DNA from: Pocillopora verrucosa
Lineage: Eukaryota > Cnidaria > Anthozoa > Scleractinia > Pocilloporidae
Assembly: GCF_036669915.1 (NCBI RefSeq)
Contig: NC_089320.1
Location: 7,410,440 to 7,474,439, forward strand
Direction of reading: 5' to 3'
DNA length: 64,000 nucleotides
The position numbers and the translations under genes are program-made. Numbering within the stretch: the stretch's first letter is position 1; each line of letters starts with the position of its first letter. Shown in pieces: positions 9,930-25,200 of the stretch. The notes under the pieces are model-generated. The model saw only the letters and a list, made by a program, of their open reading frames with translations. It did no database searches and had not been told where the DNA came from.

Positions 9930-11260
9930 TACCAGACTTAGCCTTGTTTTCATGTCGTATCAGAAATTGAATGAAAATGGTAGTTATCTCATTGCTTTAG
10001 GCTAAATTCAAGGGAAAATTTGGCTGGAACTGTCAGGATTGTGCAACTTTCTCTAAGAAAATAACAGCATAGAGCCTCTATTTGGCTCAAAAATATGTGC
10101 TGATACTTATCAGCAGACAATATCTGATCCAAGATGCAAACAGTTTTCTATGAGTGAAGCTCTGGGAAAACTGTGAGCTTCAGGGAACAGATAATGTCCA
10201 AGGACAAATACACAAGCAAATTTTCATGCAAATAGAAGCTATTGTGTTTCTTATCCTTTAAATGCTTTGCAATGTGCATAGAAAAATGTTTGCAAACAGC
10301 TTATTCTTTGCTGCATGGGATGTTTTCTTTTGAGTGTTTTCTGGTATGACCGCATAAACAAATGAATATTTTCCTTCTTCTGTGACAACTATAAAACGCT
10401 CTATTATCTGCTATCAAGTTGCAAAAGAAGAATAATCATAGTGGACATTAGTTTTGAAAATTGTGGAGGTTCACTTGGGTGATATCCTTGGATATCCCCT
10501 AGTTTTAGCTGGGGAATATACGGTGATGTGATTAGTTTAGACCAATCACCTGCCCAAAAAAATATTTGATGGATCATAAAAAGGGCTTTTTCATAAATTT
10601 ATGCCACGGAAGACATAGCGATATGCTTATAACAGCTATTAAAGGCTATTTTGGCATCTCGGCAGTCACATGCTGGGTTACGTGAACTCAATTTGCACAT
10701 CCTGAGCATGATTGGGATCATGACGTAAAGATAAATTCCTATATTGCAAAACACATTTTAAAACGGTCTCAGAAATTAAGAGGAGGCCAAAATATTTGGT
10801 GATATACTAATTTGTAATGTTTAATGCAATTTTTGTGACATGGAAGAGGTCACGCTGTTACCGCAAGCTGAAAATAGTCGATTTCGCAAAATAGTAACTC
10901 TTCTGAAATTACTACTTTGCGAAATGAATAAAAATCCTTCTTATCAATTGACGATTACTCCAAAATCTTTTTGAAAGTTATCTCTATCTTATTAGAAAAT
11001 ATATCTTCATTATTCCTTTAGTTTCGTTATATCTCACCTAGTTTCGTTTCGTTTCGCAAAATAAAATAACCCAAGATTTCCGTCATAATAAAGTAAAATA
11101 ATTGATGGTAACTTTGCTGACTTCTTAGCATAAAGCACTTACTTAGTCTTTCGTGTAGTAATTTTGAATGGTTTGATAAGTGAAAGGCTCCACAAAGACA
11201 CCACTCGTTAAAACAGGGATGTCAGATTTATCAGTACTTACAGTACTGTACTCTCTGTTT
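9930..11260. other. Gene-free stretch
   Basis: No convincing exon, tRNA-like promoter or long inverted repeat is visible. There is local low complexity around 11030-11060 (GTTTCGTTTCGTTTCGC). I see nothing else in it. Confidence 0.35.
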
Positions 11261-11269
11261 CCTTGCTGC

Positions 11270-11705
11270 CCTTTGAACGACGCTTGACCACACGCTTTTT
11301 AGGAGGATCATAAAACCCTTGAGATTCTATGGTTTGAAGGGACGTTTGATCTGGGTGCTTGATTTAAATTACGTCATATGGAATGTACTTCCCTTTACCG
11401 ATGCCATAACATTTCCAAACTCTCAGACCGATATCTCCATATTCGAAGTTGTGGAAGCTACTAAAATGCTCAATCTTATTTGTACAGAGAGTGTTCTTTG
11501 ATTCGTCTACTATTCTTACTGCAGCTGTTGTTCCCTTCACTGGGTGTTTCGTCAATGCGTATCCTCTGTCTAATGAAAGCTTTAACAACCTCGCTGAGGA
11601 CTCGCTACAGACTGAAGCCTCTCTGGTTTCGAAAAAGCACTTGCATGCCATACTACACTTGCAGGCCTTCCAAAAAAAATAAAGGGTCAGCGAGTTCACC
11701 CGCAA
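11270..11705 (-). pseudogene. Fragment of an uncharacterised protein family
   Basis: The minus-strand translation is protein-like: a Cys-rich start (KACKCSMACKC), then HPVKGTTAAVRIVDE, SFHNFEYGDIGLRVWKCYGIG, and after an in-frame stop IKHPDQTSLQTIESQGF and PPKKRVVKRR. This composition does not look random and resembles an uncharacterised cnidarian protein family whose name I cannot give with certainty. No clean start, complete frame or splice junctions are evident, so I call it a degenerate fragment, possibly carried by a transposon. Confidence 0.4.
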
Positions 11706-11709
11706 TGAT

Positions 11710-14700
11710 TAATGCGGACCTCTGTTATGCGCGACAGTGCAATCGTACAGCTTTAAATCCCAAAACGCCAAACTTCGACACATAGACCTACAAGTGGAGT
11801 TCTATGACTGATTCTTGAAGAGAATGCAGCTGCAATCCAAAGTTTCAACGGGACATTAAGCGCGAAACATGGCTTTAGTTTTCGAGTTTAGTTCGCAACA
11901 ACGAGTCAAAGAAGAGTATCGACAGATGCCGACCGCTGAATTTTGGAGGTATTTGCTGGAGTTATCATAAAGTCCAGTTCACCAGTTTGGGAAGCGAGGA
12001 ATATCTGAAATTATTTCACATAAACCCATGATTTCTCCGGCTATTGACAGGTTGCTGTTCTGTGGACACAATCGACGCGGAACCGAGAGAAGCAAGCTCA
12101 GGATATTTGAAATTGATTTATTAATTATATGATATCAAACACCAGGTAAAAGCATTTATTCTTTTCATCCAAAATTTTTCTTTTTCGCACAACGTACGGC
12201 ACATGCTATCAGCGGTCTTCTCTTTTGTGCGGACCTTTGTGAGAACAGTATAACATCGAACTGGATCTAAATTTGAGCGATTATTTCTTCTCTTCAGAAG
12301 CCTAAAACCTTCATTTCTCCCTCAGCTTCCAGACATGGAGAGTTTATATTCTGATTTTGGAAAAAATTCAGCTCTGCAGCGATGTTAAATGGGTGATTCA
12401 CCGCGAAATGTGGCCAATTCCGGCATTTGTTTTGATACCACGAATCACGATGGATGCCGCCTACTTTTCGAAGGCAATACCTAGCTATTTGTTGAAGTTA
12501 TCATGGATTTCACCAATCTGGTTATTAGAAAAATTCTGAAGTGAGCCATGAAGCCGGGCTGCAAAGCGGGTAAGCTGTATTTATGACGAAATCTGCTCCA
12601 GTGGTTCGATTTTGGTGTAGGCGAAAAAATCGCGAATGCTCGTACATGTGCTGATTCAAATGGTCATAACTTTTGAAAAATCGAAAACGTACAGGGGTTT
12701 TTGCATATTTTTGCCTATGAAGGTCTAAACTTAACGGCTGTGTAGGATAGAATCGTCAACCAGGTCCCAAATCCCAAAACTTAGCGTCTAAATCAAGGTT
12801 ATTTACGGCCATCGGCCGATGGCGATTTCTAGTGGTCAGAATATGCTAAAATTCGCCTTTTCAAATATGTCGAGAGGGCAAATTCTAACTTTCTTGGCAA
12901 ACTAGAAAGGTTTTTAAGCAATCTAATATAAATTCTGTGGCTTAACTATGCGAATCAAATATTTTACAACGTTACAAAATATGCCTATTTTTCAATTTTT
13001 GAGACGTTGCGACGGTCCCTACGGACTGGGAAATAATTATGGCCCGTAATGCAGTCAGAAAATTATTTCGAATCAAACCAAATCTAATTTAGTTCTTTCC
13101 TAGGTAAAGTCTTTCTGTTAACAGAGTTTCAGGCAAAATTATTTTTGACGCAAAATTGACCGGGTGGAAATAAGAGAGACAGCCTCTTAATTTGTAGTTG
13201 CAATAATTTGCTACATGAGCCTCACTCTTGCAAGAACACATCAGCTTGTTACAAGAAAACAATGTTAAAAATATCGACTGGCACGATATTTTATATTTCT
13301 TATACTTTGATGCATTCTTTCACGACATTTAAACTTAAACGTCGGTTTATTTAATAGCTTTAGCATTTATATAACAGTACAATTTAGATGACATGGGTAT
13401 ACATGTTCAACTTTAAATTCTGGCCTGTAAAGAAATATGTAACAGAGTTTTTCTCACCCTTCGGTGGCAGCACATAATTGGCTAATTGCTAAGGAAGTAA
13501 TTTTCTTCAAAGTGATCGTTAAAGGAGTGAAATCGAAGACGTTTTTTTCCTGCCGGGGTTTCCTGGCGCGCCGCTGAGAACACTGCTAACTACGCGTGGT
13601 AGGCTGTGAGAAAATAAACAAGGACACGTCAAAAAAATTATTTACTCACAGATCTTTTATACATTTCGTGACCAATATTACTTCTTGTATCTCAAGTTGG
13701 TTTTTAAGCAAAGGAAGTTATCACAGTTGAGGGTATAGTTGGAAATGTAAATGCGCTGGAATACCTTACGAGAAGATTTATTTTACTCGTTGGCAAATTA
13801 ATTCTTAAATTTAAGATTTAACTCTAAATGAAGCATCCACGAGATTTGAGGTCAAACACCATCAAGTCAAAAACAACGACCGGCGACGGAAAAATCACTA
13901 GAAAGTCAGTCAACTGAACGAGCACTTACTATATGGTGTTGATTTGAGTTGGTTGGCCATCGAAACGGGAGAAACAATTTTTAATTAAAAGAAACATGGC
14001 TTTTTCATCACGGTTTTTCATGGTTAGGGTAAAATTAAATTTGCAAAGGAAAGAATGTGTACAACCAAGACAAGTGAATTAAGTTAATTTATTTCTCGCG
14101 AAATAATACACAGTTAAGACCTTACCTTCAAGAAAGAACGATAACCCCTTTTGGCAGATGCCGCCGAATACACTCGTACCCTCGAATAGAAATTTCGCGG
14201 GATTAAGTTCCCGCTTACCTGATGTTTGAGACTTACTTACTAACAATTATATTTCGTATTTAAAGAGCTCCTTAGTATAGACGCTGGAAATTTATTATCA
14301 AAAAATCTACCCAATCGTTTGAAGCGTTAAATGATACTCCTGTATCTCCAGAACATAATGCAGTCGAACTGAAATCTCTCTCGAAAACAAGGTTCTTGCC
14401 GAGGGGTTCACCGGCCCACTTGCTGACTCAGAGTCAAAGGTCTGATCACAGTAAAACATTAGTCAGCTGGCACAATTTAACTTCGGCATTGTCGTGGCCG
14501 AACAGATGATCGCTCTCTGTGTCACAAACTAATAAATCTGTAGATCACAGACAGAACATGCAGGGTACAACAACGGTAACTTGATAGTCACGTCACGCAG
14601 TATTAACAGGCTATCCTCAAATGACGTGACACGTTTGGACTTACCTAAGCCGTTCCAGTCACTGAATCATTTTGAGATTGTTAAAATTACCATCCATGCT

Positions 14701-16240
14701 AGGATTGCGTAGTTATTTCCCAAGAGAAAATTTTGACCCAAAGACCTAAATTTACTTAGCACTCGCTAATGCGCAAGCCGCGCGGATCCTCGCGCCTGTT
14801 TATATTTTTATTGTCAACTTTAATTAATTACACGTTCTAAGCCAATCACCTCTCTTTCACTTGCTAATTGAGTCCTCTCACTTTACATTGACAAGCCTAT
14901 AGATCATGTTACGCTTCCCTGGTGAGAATTTTCCCCGCCCCCTCCCTACCTATCCACTTTAACTCCTAACCCTTTACACCCAACATCAGTCTGCATATTC
15001 TCCATACTGTTCTCGGTATGCTTCTTAAGGTGCTGACAAGGAGAATTTGTGAAACAATCAAGAGCTCCTTTAGTTATTGACCATTTCTCTTTTTTCTCGT
15101 GACTTAAATGAGTGATTTTGAGGAGATATTGTAAGGAGAAATTGGATGCTGGTCACATTTAGGAGGAAAAGGATTAAGCAGACATTTGTGATGGTAAACG
15201 TGTGACATCAACTCACTTTAATAAGACGCCTGCACCTCAGGCTAAAATTCGAGTAAAAATAGGTAATGGTCAAAAAGAGAATTACTCGATAAAATGACTT
15301 TCATCAGCTAGACCTCAAAGTCACTTCAGATTTTGTAACAGGTGATACACCCCACACAGTAAACTAAATTTCTTCTTCTTTATTAACCATTCATTAGTAT
15401 AAGCCCTGTCAGACATTCTCGGCTAGTAAAAATAAACCTCATAGTCAGAGAACGGACAAATTCAGACCATTGCATTTGTAAACCAGATAACATTAATCGA
15501 GGTAAAAGAATCATGCAACATTTGGTGACCCACCAAAGATTATCAAATACTCCACAAGACTAGGAAAATTGCATCAGCTCTGAACCACAACCAACCTTTA
15601 ATATTACTAAAACAAAAAATTGAGCTTTCTCAACGTTCTATGTTCATTATGTAAACTCAGTAAAACAGTATGTTAGTTTTCCTTCTCCTCTAGAATTCTA
15701 TCGCGGAAAAAGTAGTAAGTGCTCCTGGCGCAAAGAGTGGCATGTGGTATCATGCCATTAGACTGACTGACAGGGAATAAACTCCTCAATCAAACCGAAA
15801 CACAAAGCACTGCAAGAGCCCTTCAATGTAAATTCCCTTTCATATAAATCATTTTACCTAGTTTTGTGTCCCTGGTGACCGACTTTCGGTCATAGAGACC
15901 TCTCATTGGCTACTATCAACCTCTTACTTCAACGTCAAGGTCTCAGCGTTTTAGCCACCATCACGAGTTCTTGGGGACTTTGGGTGTAGAGGAGGAAACC
16001 CTTAGGAACGAGTTCACTCTTGAAAGAAAAACTAATCGCTTTAGCCCATCCTCATTACAACCTCAATCAAAACGGGAGCGTTTTCAATAAATATACTATT
16101 TTAAGAAAAAAAACCTTTCGAATTATAGATAATGTAATTCGAATTCATGACCATTTACAATATTATGTTTAGCATCGTCGTGTTTGGATGGAACTGGGTA
16201 ACTCGGTCTGAAATTCCATTTCCCGTTTCAACCAAAGGGA
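11710..16240. other. Gene-free stretch with a few repeats
   Basis: No exon chain on either strand. A CGCGGGATTAAGTTCCCGC motif at about 14195-14215 is a local palindrome related to the one near 1020. A family-P-like repeat lies at 14968-15177. Mitofusin transcription may terminate below 16242, but I see no single convincing poly(A) signal on that strand. Confidence 0.4.
14968..15177. mobile_element. MITE-like repeat (family P, subfamily B, copy 1)
   Basis: TAACCCTTTACACCCAACAT, then CATATTCTCCATACTGTTCTC, GGTGCTGACAAGGAGAATTTG and GTAAGGAGAAATTGGATGCT. The same block order occurs at 25102-25304, and in reverse orientation at 20083-20278 and 31123-31342. The ends are CCCTTTA-like, as in family P, but the interior differs. 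Confidence 0.6.
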
Positions 16241-16241
16241 T

Positions 16242-19200
16242 TTATAATCTCTTTGGAAATTTGAAGTGCTTGTTCAAATATTTCAACCAGTCAAGCGGAT
16301 GAACCTTATTTACAAGCTTTCGTGTTCTGGTTGGATCACTGAAGAGAAAAAGAAGCAAGATGGACGTGCTCTTTCCGCATCAAACACAAAATTGTCATTA
16401 ACGTAATAACTATAATTTACAACGAGTCTCCTAAAAGTGGACATTATCTTCAGCGAAGCATTATTGAGAAAAGGATGACTTGACTCGTGTAAAGATCGTT
16501 CAGTTTAGTAACATGACAGGCAGGTACGCAGCGTTCACGCCTGTATTCCTTTATTCCAGAGCGTCTTACTTCATCAGATTTCAAATCTTGCTCTTTTCCA
16601 AACCAAACTCGGTGATGAATTGGGAAAGTTCGCTTTCGAACCAACTTGCTTTGTTCCTAAGAACAGAAAGCGAGCTCACTTAGAACTTCTGATGCTGCAA
16701 ACTCCAAATGCTAATGTTTACAAACGATGCTCCATTTCTGTGGATTAGGAGGTTGTCTTAGAAGGGGGTAGAGGGTAATCTCCAATCACTACTATCCCCT
16801 TTCCCTTAAGAAAAGGATATTTCCTAAGATGAGATGATGTTCTATAAAGAAGCAAGGAGTAATTCTCACTTCGCAAAATCCTTTCTAGGGAATGCTAGTC
16901 TCCGATGCCGTGGGTAATCACTTATCCATCCCACCTTGTTCCAACCCAATGTGAAGAGGGAGGTTATGATACATTTGGTTCAGAGGAAAATCATTTTCCC
17001 TCACCCCACCCCCATTTCACTGTTCACTTCTACCCTTCCCTCCCCAAACCTCAGTTTTTGCAATAGCTGTTGTCATTAATCAATTGCCAATACGTAGGAC
17101 AGAATTACCTTAATATTTTCGCATCGTTTTCGATTTTCTCAAGCCTTGTTATTTCTCTATATAATTCGATGATGTTTTCTTCCAAGTTTTCCTTGGCTCT
17201 CTGAACCAGAGACTTAAGCTTCGCGAAGGTTGACGTCAGTTCTCTGAAATGAAATAAAATCAAATGTTTCTTTATCTGAAGTAATCGGGGATTTGGCATT
17301 GTCATGTATCTTATCGCCAAATCGTTGAAATATCGCGACATCAAAAGCGAACGAGCCGACACACGCACTGTAACAAGATTACATAGCTAAGACCGGAATG
17401 AACTTGTGGAAAATCCGTCTAACATTTGACTTTAAGCTGATAACACCACATACTACAAACAAGAGGAATTAATTCGCAGTAATCCTCATAACAAGATCAA
17501 AATAGCAAACAAGTATGAGAAATTATTCTACTCGTGTTATTCAGTAAAACCCAAAGATAATTGAAGTGTAAAAGTTCCTCTGCAGAATCAATCCGTTTTC
17601 AGGCTGAACAGGCCATTGAATTAACACTTTTAACACCAAATAGCATTGTTTTCTTGGAATTGAAATGATAGTATGACAGAGTTGAAGACACCTAAGGCTT
17701 TGCATGCTTTGAATAGCATACCGAATGGGTGCAAAATCAAACAGCCATAGACTATTCTGGAATCGTTAAGTTACTACGCTTGTGTCATCCAATTGACACT
17801 TCCAGCCTTTCATCATATGGCACCGTTTCAACATTCAGTTTCAAGTCAAGTGAATTTACCCTCTGCTGTGAGCAAGAGAGCTTGAGTTTGAACAAGTCGA
17901 TGATAGCATTTTGGCAAACACGACAGTCACTTGAGCAGAAAGGTATCAATGAGATAAATGGCTTAACTTTTGGCTTAAAATGGGGCTGTTAGGCGGCAGA
18001 ATCAATTGAGGGGCAAATCAATGTTTGGCACCGAGCGTAAAGCGCGGGAAAATTCGCGTCTGTCGAGCAATTTGTAACCCGATTGGTCAAAAGCGTGACA
18101 CCTGGTCTGATTGACAAGACACCGAGTGTAAAATTGGTCAAAAGAATGACACCTTATCCGATTGGCCAGACCACGAGCTATAAATTGAAGCAAAAACCAT
18201 TCGCACGGCTTTGTGGGTGAAAGAAAATCTTACCAACAATCACATCAAAGACGCTTCAAAAATCACATGGCAGCCAAACTTACTGTTGCACTTGTATGCT
18301 GCAGTTGGCGCTAGTGAAGCTGACCACTAACTGAAGCTTTTCAGAAGCGTAATCCACAAACTGACGTTTGAAAGCCTTCTCTTTAGCACCATTGGTCCAA
18401 CGTACCCTCTCAATTACATACACTCCACTGTATAACCCACCACACAAAGCTATGAACTTCCATCCTACCGTCTTCCAAATCTGCGATTAAAGAAACATCA
18501 ATTGGAATGGACGCTTCGTGTAGGCATACATAACACTGCAATGTTGCGCGGAAATTCAAACTACATTTTTGAGCGATGCAATTTGTCTGTACCGCGGTCA
18601 AACGTATACGCATGTGCGAAAGTTGTAATGACTGGGTGGTGTGCTTTCAGGTTGTCAAATACAAGTTGTCTCACACGAGTTACCAATAAACCACACAAGC
18701 CAGTAATAGTTCGGTAGATCAACAGGATACCATAACTTAAAAAAGCTTAGTGTTAGGAAAGTCTCGCGTTTTCCTTTTCCCTGCTTTTTTTCCTTCAGCA
18801 GATTTCTATGAACGTTTCAATTTTCGTTTTCTTACTTTGCAGGACAGCGGTTTTTTCCCCTTTTTTTCCTTGAAATTTATGCGGAAATTGAAGCACGGCC
18901 GGCAAGAATTGATCCGCTCGCGCATGCCCAACGTTTGACCGCTGAGTTTTATGTCTGAGGTTCTCTGACTCAATAAAATATTTTAACCCTTACCAGTCCT
19001 CCAACTATGACCACCAGCGTACCAGTGCGTGACGTTAGTGAGGCTAAACCTTGCACGACCGCCAACGTGACGTCATCACCCTCAGGACGTTTCATAACGT
19101 CACGTAATGAAGGTGCCTGTGAACTAGTCCCAGTTCTTGCCTCTGCGGAACACGGTTGTGCGGTAGGTACCAAGTTCTGCACATTTCGCTGAAGCTTAAA

Positions 19201-22200
19201 CCAAATCAAAATTGCTATGAGCCACTACAGTTCGAAAAGAAATTATCTAGGGGCGAGATATCCATCTGACCTTAGTACAACTGTGGCGCAATGGATTGCA
19301 CTTCACCTCTCAAGCGAAAAGTTTTAGGATCGATTCCAAGCGAAAGAAAATTTCTTTCTCTACCTTTTCCATTTTTTCCTAACCTTCTACAACAGCATGT
19401 GTTTTCCTAATTTCGTTGGGAACGTTATCACTTATTTACAGTAATCAGCTACTCAACCACCGCCTTTTTCTTTCCTAGAGTGAGGGTTTAAGTCATCCCG
19501 GAGTAGTTTATCCAAGTTGTGTTTTTCGGCTGTCAAGCATTCAAATGTCTTACAAGAATGGAAGGCATTAGTGATGGAGCGGAGAAGTTAATTGTGGATC
19601 GAAATAACAACTCAGAAATGGCTTTCAGCTATTTCCCTTGTTTGAAATAGAATGACATGAAAATATTTCCGTTTGTTGTTACAAAATTTTTAATGCTCTT
19701 CATGTGCTCCTTCGATCTTAACTCTTCTTTGACAAGCGTAATTTTTTTCATTCTTTGTTACTCTACTATTAAACAAGTGTTCTTACATTCGCTCCCAAAG
19801 CGATGGCTAGTCCAGCATTATGAGGCGCCAAGAACTTCCTCAAAATCGCTTGCCAGCCAAGAGAGAAGTGAAACTCGATATCTTCATGAAAATCAGTGCA
19901 CAGACTAGGCACATCCAGTTTGTAGCTCGCTTGGAAATCAAGACTACAATAAATAAACACGATAAAGAAATTAGCAACAAGAAAAACGGATGTTTATTCC
20001 TTTCTCCTCCTGGATGTCTGCCTCCTGGATTCCTAAAGCCAGTGGTCTTGATGTCTCGTTATACTGAGTTAGTAGATCTTACTCCTTGACCAGCATCTAA
20101 TTTCTCCTTACAATATCACCCATGAATCAAACATTAAGGTCATGAGAATAAAGGAGATGAACCCCAACTAAAGAAGCTCTTGATTGTTTCACAAATTCTC
20201 CTTGTCAGCACCTTAAGAAATGTGTGGAGCACAGTATGGAGAATATGCATACTGATGTTAGGGTTTAATGGTTTAAGGAAGACAATACTCACGCTGGAGT
20301 GCCGGGCTCAAGAGATACCTCTGGTGTTTCAGGCGGAAGAAGACTACGAAGGCGATCTGGGTAAAAAGAAATGTAGCTATTTCGGAGGATGTCGGTTATG
20401 TCGCGATAAAATTTACTAGATCCCCTCATAAGGCCCTGTAATATTCTTGCGATTCCTTTCCCCCCCTCCCCCATCGTTTCTCGTTGGTAGTAAATTGGCA
20501 GTCAATTCTCTCCAGTCCCGCTTATCACTCTGTCGGCGACGACTGATCCTCCTTCCCTTCCCCCCTGAAAACAATGTGATCCTCCCCTGAATCCTCCCTC
20601 CCCCCGGCCATAAATAATAACTGGTTCCTCATTAAGGACTCATGCCTCTTTATTGTTAGCTCCCCCCCCCCCTTTTTTTCCCCTCAACCATATGACTACA
20701 TGATGTGCCCTTAGTTCTTGCTTTACTTCAATTATTTTGCTACCCTAATGCATAGCCTCCGTAACAAGTGTTCCAGTACGAACACTGGATGAATTGTCGA
20801 TGAATTGTTCCGGGCACTGGGTTGGCGTAAACTCAAATATCAAGGATTTGAATCAGCTGCTGTTATGATGTACAAATCTTTGCATGAGATGACCTCTGAG
20901 TATCTGAGTTCTAGATTTGTGTTTCGAAACGTCAGAACATCGCCAATTAAGGAATACTGAAAATAAATTGGCTATTCCGCAGCCCCGCACCAATTACTCG
21001 AAGGAGAGTTTCTCTTACAGCGGAGCCAGGTTGTGGAACAGCCTATCTAGTGACCTTCGTGCAGCAACATCTTTACATGAGTTTAAACTTAACATACGTC
21101 ACCACAGTTTTGAATGAGTTTTAACACGGCATCCTTGTAAAGCAGCTTTTAGCATATAGTTTAAGTCAGTTAGTTTAGTTAGGGATAATTAGTTGATCTT
21201 GTATCATTTTATAATATTTGCTGAAGGATTTACCGTGTATAAATAAAGTTACCATTACCATTACCAAAGAAGAACTTTTTAATTTCCTAACCGCGCGAAA
21301 TGTGGTGGGACGAGAGTGAAAAAAGGCGCAGGATAGGGGCGGGGTGGGAAGAGGCAGGAAGGCTCGCAAGCGAATCACAGCTTCTGAGAAATATGTTTAC
21401 CCACGAATGGCTCCTCTGATTAGTGCGGCGTGATTACATTGATTAACAGTTTTGACAAATAGCTATCAAAATCCTCGTGCAAAACAATGCGAGCATAACT
21501 TACAATCGGAAAGATCAAAGAGGCGGAAGGTGAGGAAGGTTTTAAGTCAGACCAGTTCTGTAAACTGACGCAAGCTGTTTTTCAAACGGACTTCTCCAGA
21601 TAATTCCGGCAATTCACTATATACTTATTCAAGAATTTTTAGGCTTACATACACATTCACATTCCCACATCATTCATGTAACATAGAGTAGTTCCTGAAC
21701 ACTGACCTGCCATTTCCTTTTGCGCCTCACAAATCACTTGAGTTTGCGAATTTGAACAACGAGCCGTCATATTCCTTCCCAAGCCCCTCTCAAGGTGATT
21801 GTACAACTCCTATTGACATAATCAGCGATAAAGTGTTAAATTTCAGATTATTTTGACAGTGTAACTCTCTACACGTGTAACTTTCACCTTTTTGTATGTT
21901 TTAAGGAACCCAGGATGAGAATGGAATGGATGATCAAACTCATTCACTAGCAAACCCAGTCGGCCAATCTCTTCTGTCATAGCCTCAGTCACCTAAAGAA
22001 AGGAAAACACTTTGTTCAGTTCAGTAAGCAACATCAGACCTTCTAACCAAGCTTTGATGTAATGAGCAAAGATACAAGGAACAATGTGCAGCACATGTGG
22101 CTACTTGGTCAGGGCATTGAACTCCTGACCAAGATGCCTGGGTTGGAGCACAGCAGGTCAACGAGCTGTGGGTTTGTGCAAGACACCTAATTCTGACAGT

Positions 22201-25200
22201 CTCTCTCTTGAACTAAAAGTAAAAATGGATACAAACAAGTGGTCATGAAACATAAAGAAGTGTTGTGGATTGGCTTGTTGGATTGGCTTGTTGGATTGGC
22301 TTGTTGTGGACTAGCTTCCCATTTCAGGAGGGAGTAAATGTAGCAACACTCTGGGTGTGGAAACTGAGAAGAGGTCTGACAAATTAGTTCTGTAAGAATG
22401 TGTCCCAATTTGTGTTCATCCTTACTTCTATAAATCATCATACTTATTACAAATTAGGTGCATATAGACCTGTGTGCATTCAGGCACTATGATGATAAAA
22501 TTTATGCAAACACTTGATAAGATGTTACCACTTACTTCAAAGTAAATTTGATATGCATATCGAAGACACCTGACAAGCATTCAGGAGCACATCAAATAAA
22601 GTTATCCATTTGATTACATACTGTTTAATCTATTATTAATGGAACCTTACATTGTAAAAAACTTGAAATGACCGTGATTCAAGACTGAATAAACCACAAA
22701 TTTAACCTTATGCCTCCTAAAGAGCATTTGAGTTATTTCATTACCTGACCCTCAACTTTAGAAGTGATTTCCTTGATCTGGCGTTTGGCATCATGTGTAT
22801 AGATTTCAAGCTGTTCCTTCACATATTCCAGTCTATTCTCTTGCTCCTTCTTGGCTTTCTCCAGCTTGGATCTTGACAAAAAAGACCACATGAACTCAGC
22901 AAAACTGACAATTAACTAAAATCACTATCAATAAGCAAAATGAAAAAGTCATTTCTCTATTTCTCACCTTTGCTGAAATGCAGAACCCACTACTTGTTCC
23001 ATAAGAACCTTTACCATGTTTGCAATTTTCAATCCACTGACTGCATGAGATTCAAACTTGGTTTGTATGGCTGACTTAGAAATACACTCCTATAAAATAA
23101 AGCATGTAAAATTTCTATTGCAAAGTGACAACAATAAATTGACACCAACTCTAGACAAGCAAATGTGTTTAATTTTAAATGGAAAAATGTATATGTACAT
23201 ATACATTAAGAATTTGTGGTAGCAATCTTTTATTAGTTCTTACCAAGGATCTAAGATACAACAGACCCAGGGGTTTTAATAACCTTTTCCATGAGCAGCT
23301 GCCGATGGTGTTTAAGGTGGCTGTTCCCAGGTAATGGGGTCATAAGCCCCCTTTCCATGCTAAACATATGGCAGTAAAAGGTCTTTTGGTGACAGTAGAC
23401 CACCTGTTACTAGCTTTAATGGAAAACCCCTTCAGAGCTATATGCGAATTTACCACTTAGTCAAGTAATTTTGTATTCCTTGAATTATGAAGTCTTCAAA
23501 TTCCATGTTGCAACCATCAAAATATTTTTGCCACCTTTTAGTTCATATGTGATCTACCAAATAACAAGTGACTATCTGACAACTGTTTGCTGGGTTGTGA
23601 GCCTGAGAAGGAACTACAGTACCTCAAATTTACGTTCAAAGTTCTCAAACTCCAACTGTCGAGCAGGAAATCCTTCAACATGAATGGCCCCACCTGAAAA
23701 ACAACATGGCAATGTTGCTTATTTGCTTCAATATTAAAAACTTACTTGTTAAGAATGTGTTCTTACTGTTTCAAGAGAATGTGCATTTTAATCTGCCACA
23801 TACCTCCTTGAGGCATTCCTTGGTGTTTCTGCATTCTGGTCATTAAGGTCTGGGTAAATCAGAAACAGGAAAAGAAAGTGGGAAAATAAACAAATAAATA
23901 AATTAAGAGATGTGTCCTGTATCAAATTCGTCTTTGCATAGCAGTAACAAAAACTTACTGACTTGTTCAAAGTTATTTGCAATTGGTGCTTGTAAGCCCA
24001 GATATCAAATATCAAGCAGCCTACCTCTTTAGCGGAGACAAAAAACACTCTGTCTTCTGCCTGTCCTTTGTCTACACACTGGAGCTCATCAACAAGGAAA
24101 CTGATGTTCCTACTGAGGTGTTGATCTTTCACCTTACGGAAACAGGAAAAAAAATTTCAAAAGCATACATTATTGCCATCATATGATGGTGGGGGGGGGG
24201 GGAGGGGGGGAGAAAAGGTTGTTGTCCAGGGGGAGGTGGGAATAACTTGTTGGTATTCTAACCCATCATCATACCTTAATCCTTCCCCTCTATATGAGCC
24301 CCACCCCCCTACTATGAATATATAGCAAGATTATTCAAGCAGGGAAGATACAGACCCTTTTTTTCCAGCAACAATTGTATATGTGCATTCTTTTATTGCC
24401 TTGCCAAACCACAATATGAAGAGGGCATGTGAAATGAAAGGCAACTCCAATGCCATGTTTCGGTTCCATTTTTGACATCTTTTGATTTCAAATTTGAATG
24501 GCTATCAAGAACAAATAAGTTCTTACTCACCAGCTCCATCGTATCAGGTTCTGATGCAGATGCATCCCATCTGTTATTTAGAATGAAGATGTTTGGTCTT
24601 GAAAGACGCTGATTCACTTTGTGAAAAAAGTTTTTCTCCTGCAAATGAAAAGGGTACCAAATGAGACACTAAACAAACATGAGAAGATTAAATCTATGAA
24701 TGCTACCACATTAGATAAATTTCTCCTGTATCAAATTACATTTAAAAGCAACTGAAATTTCAAAAAAATTCAGTCAAATTGAAAGTTGGTGTGTGTTTTA
24801 TCTTAATACACATAGCAGATGAATGGTTACGAATCAACATACCGTAACCATAAGTGTTGACTCAGCATTAGCAACCAGGACAAACACATCAGCATCCAAA
24901 CAGTGCTTATCAATCCACAGATCAAGATCAGGGCTCACATCTATACCAGGACTAAAACAACAGTTGTTTGTGACTATTTATATGGCAGTTTTTGGGCTTC
25001 TTCTTAATGTAGAAGACAAAGGACATGTCATGGTGGAGCAATGCCTCATTAACCTACTTTTTTTGTTTCTTGTTCTTTTGTGTTTTTGTTCCTCTGAAAC
25101 CTTCACACCTTAACATAAGTATGCATATTCTCTGTACTGTTCTCTATAAAATTATATTCCCTAAGGTGTGGATGAAGACAATTTTGCCTAACAGTCCACA

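Noticed and set aside
24189..24235. Regulatory G-quadruplex of the mitofusin gene
   Set aside because: A simple G tract deep in an intron with no conservation evidence. Recorded only as low complexity.
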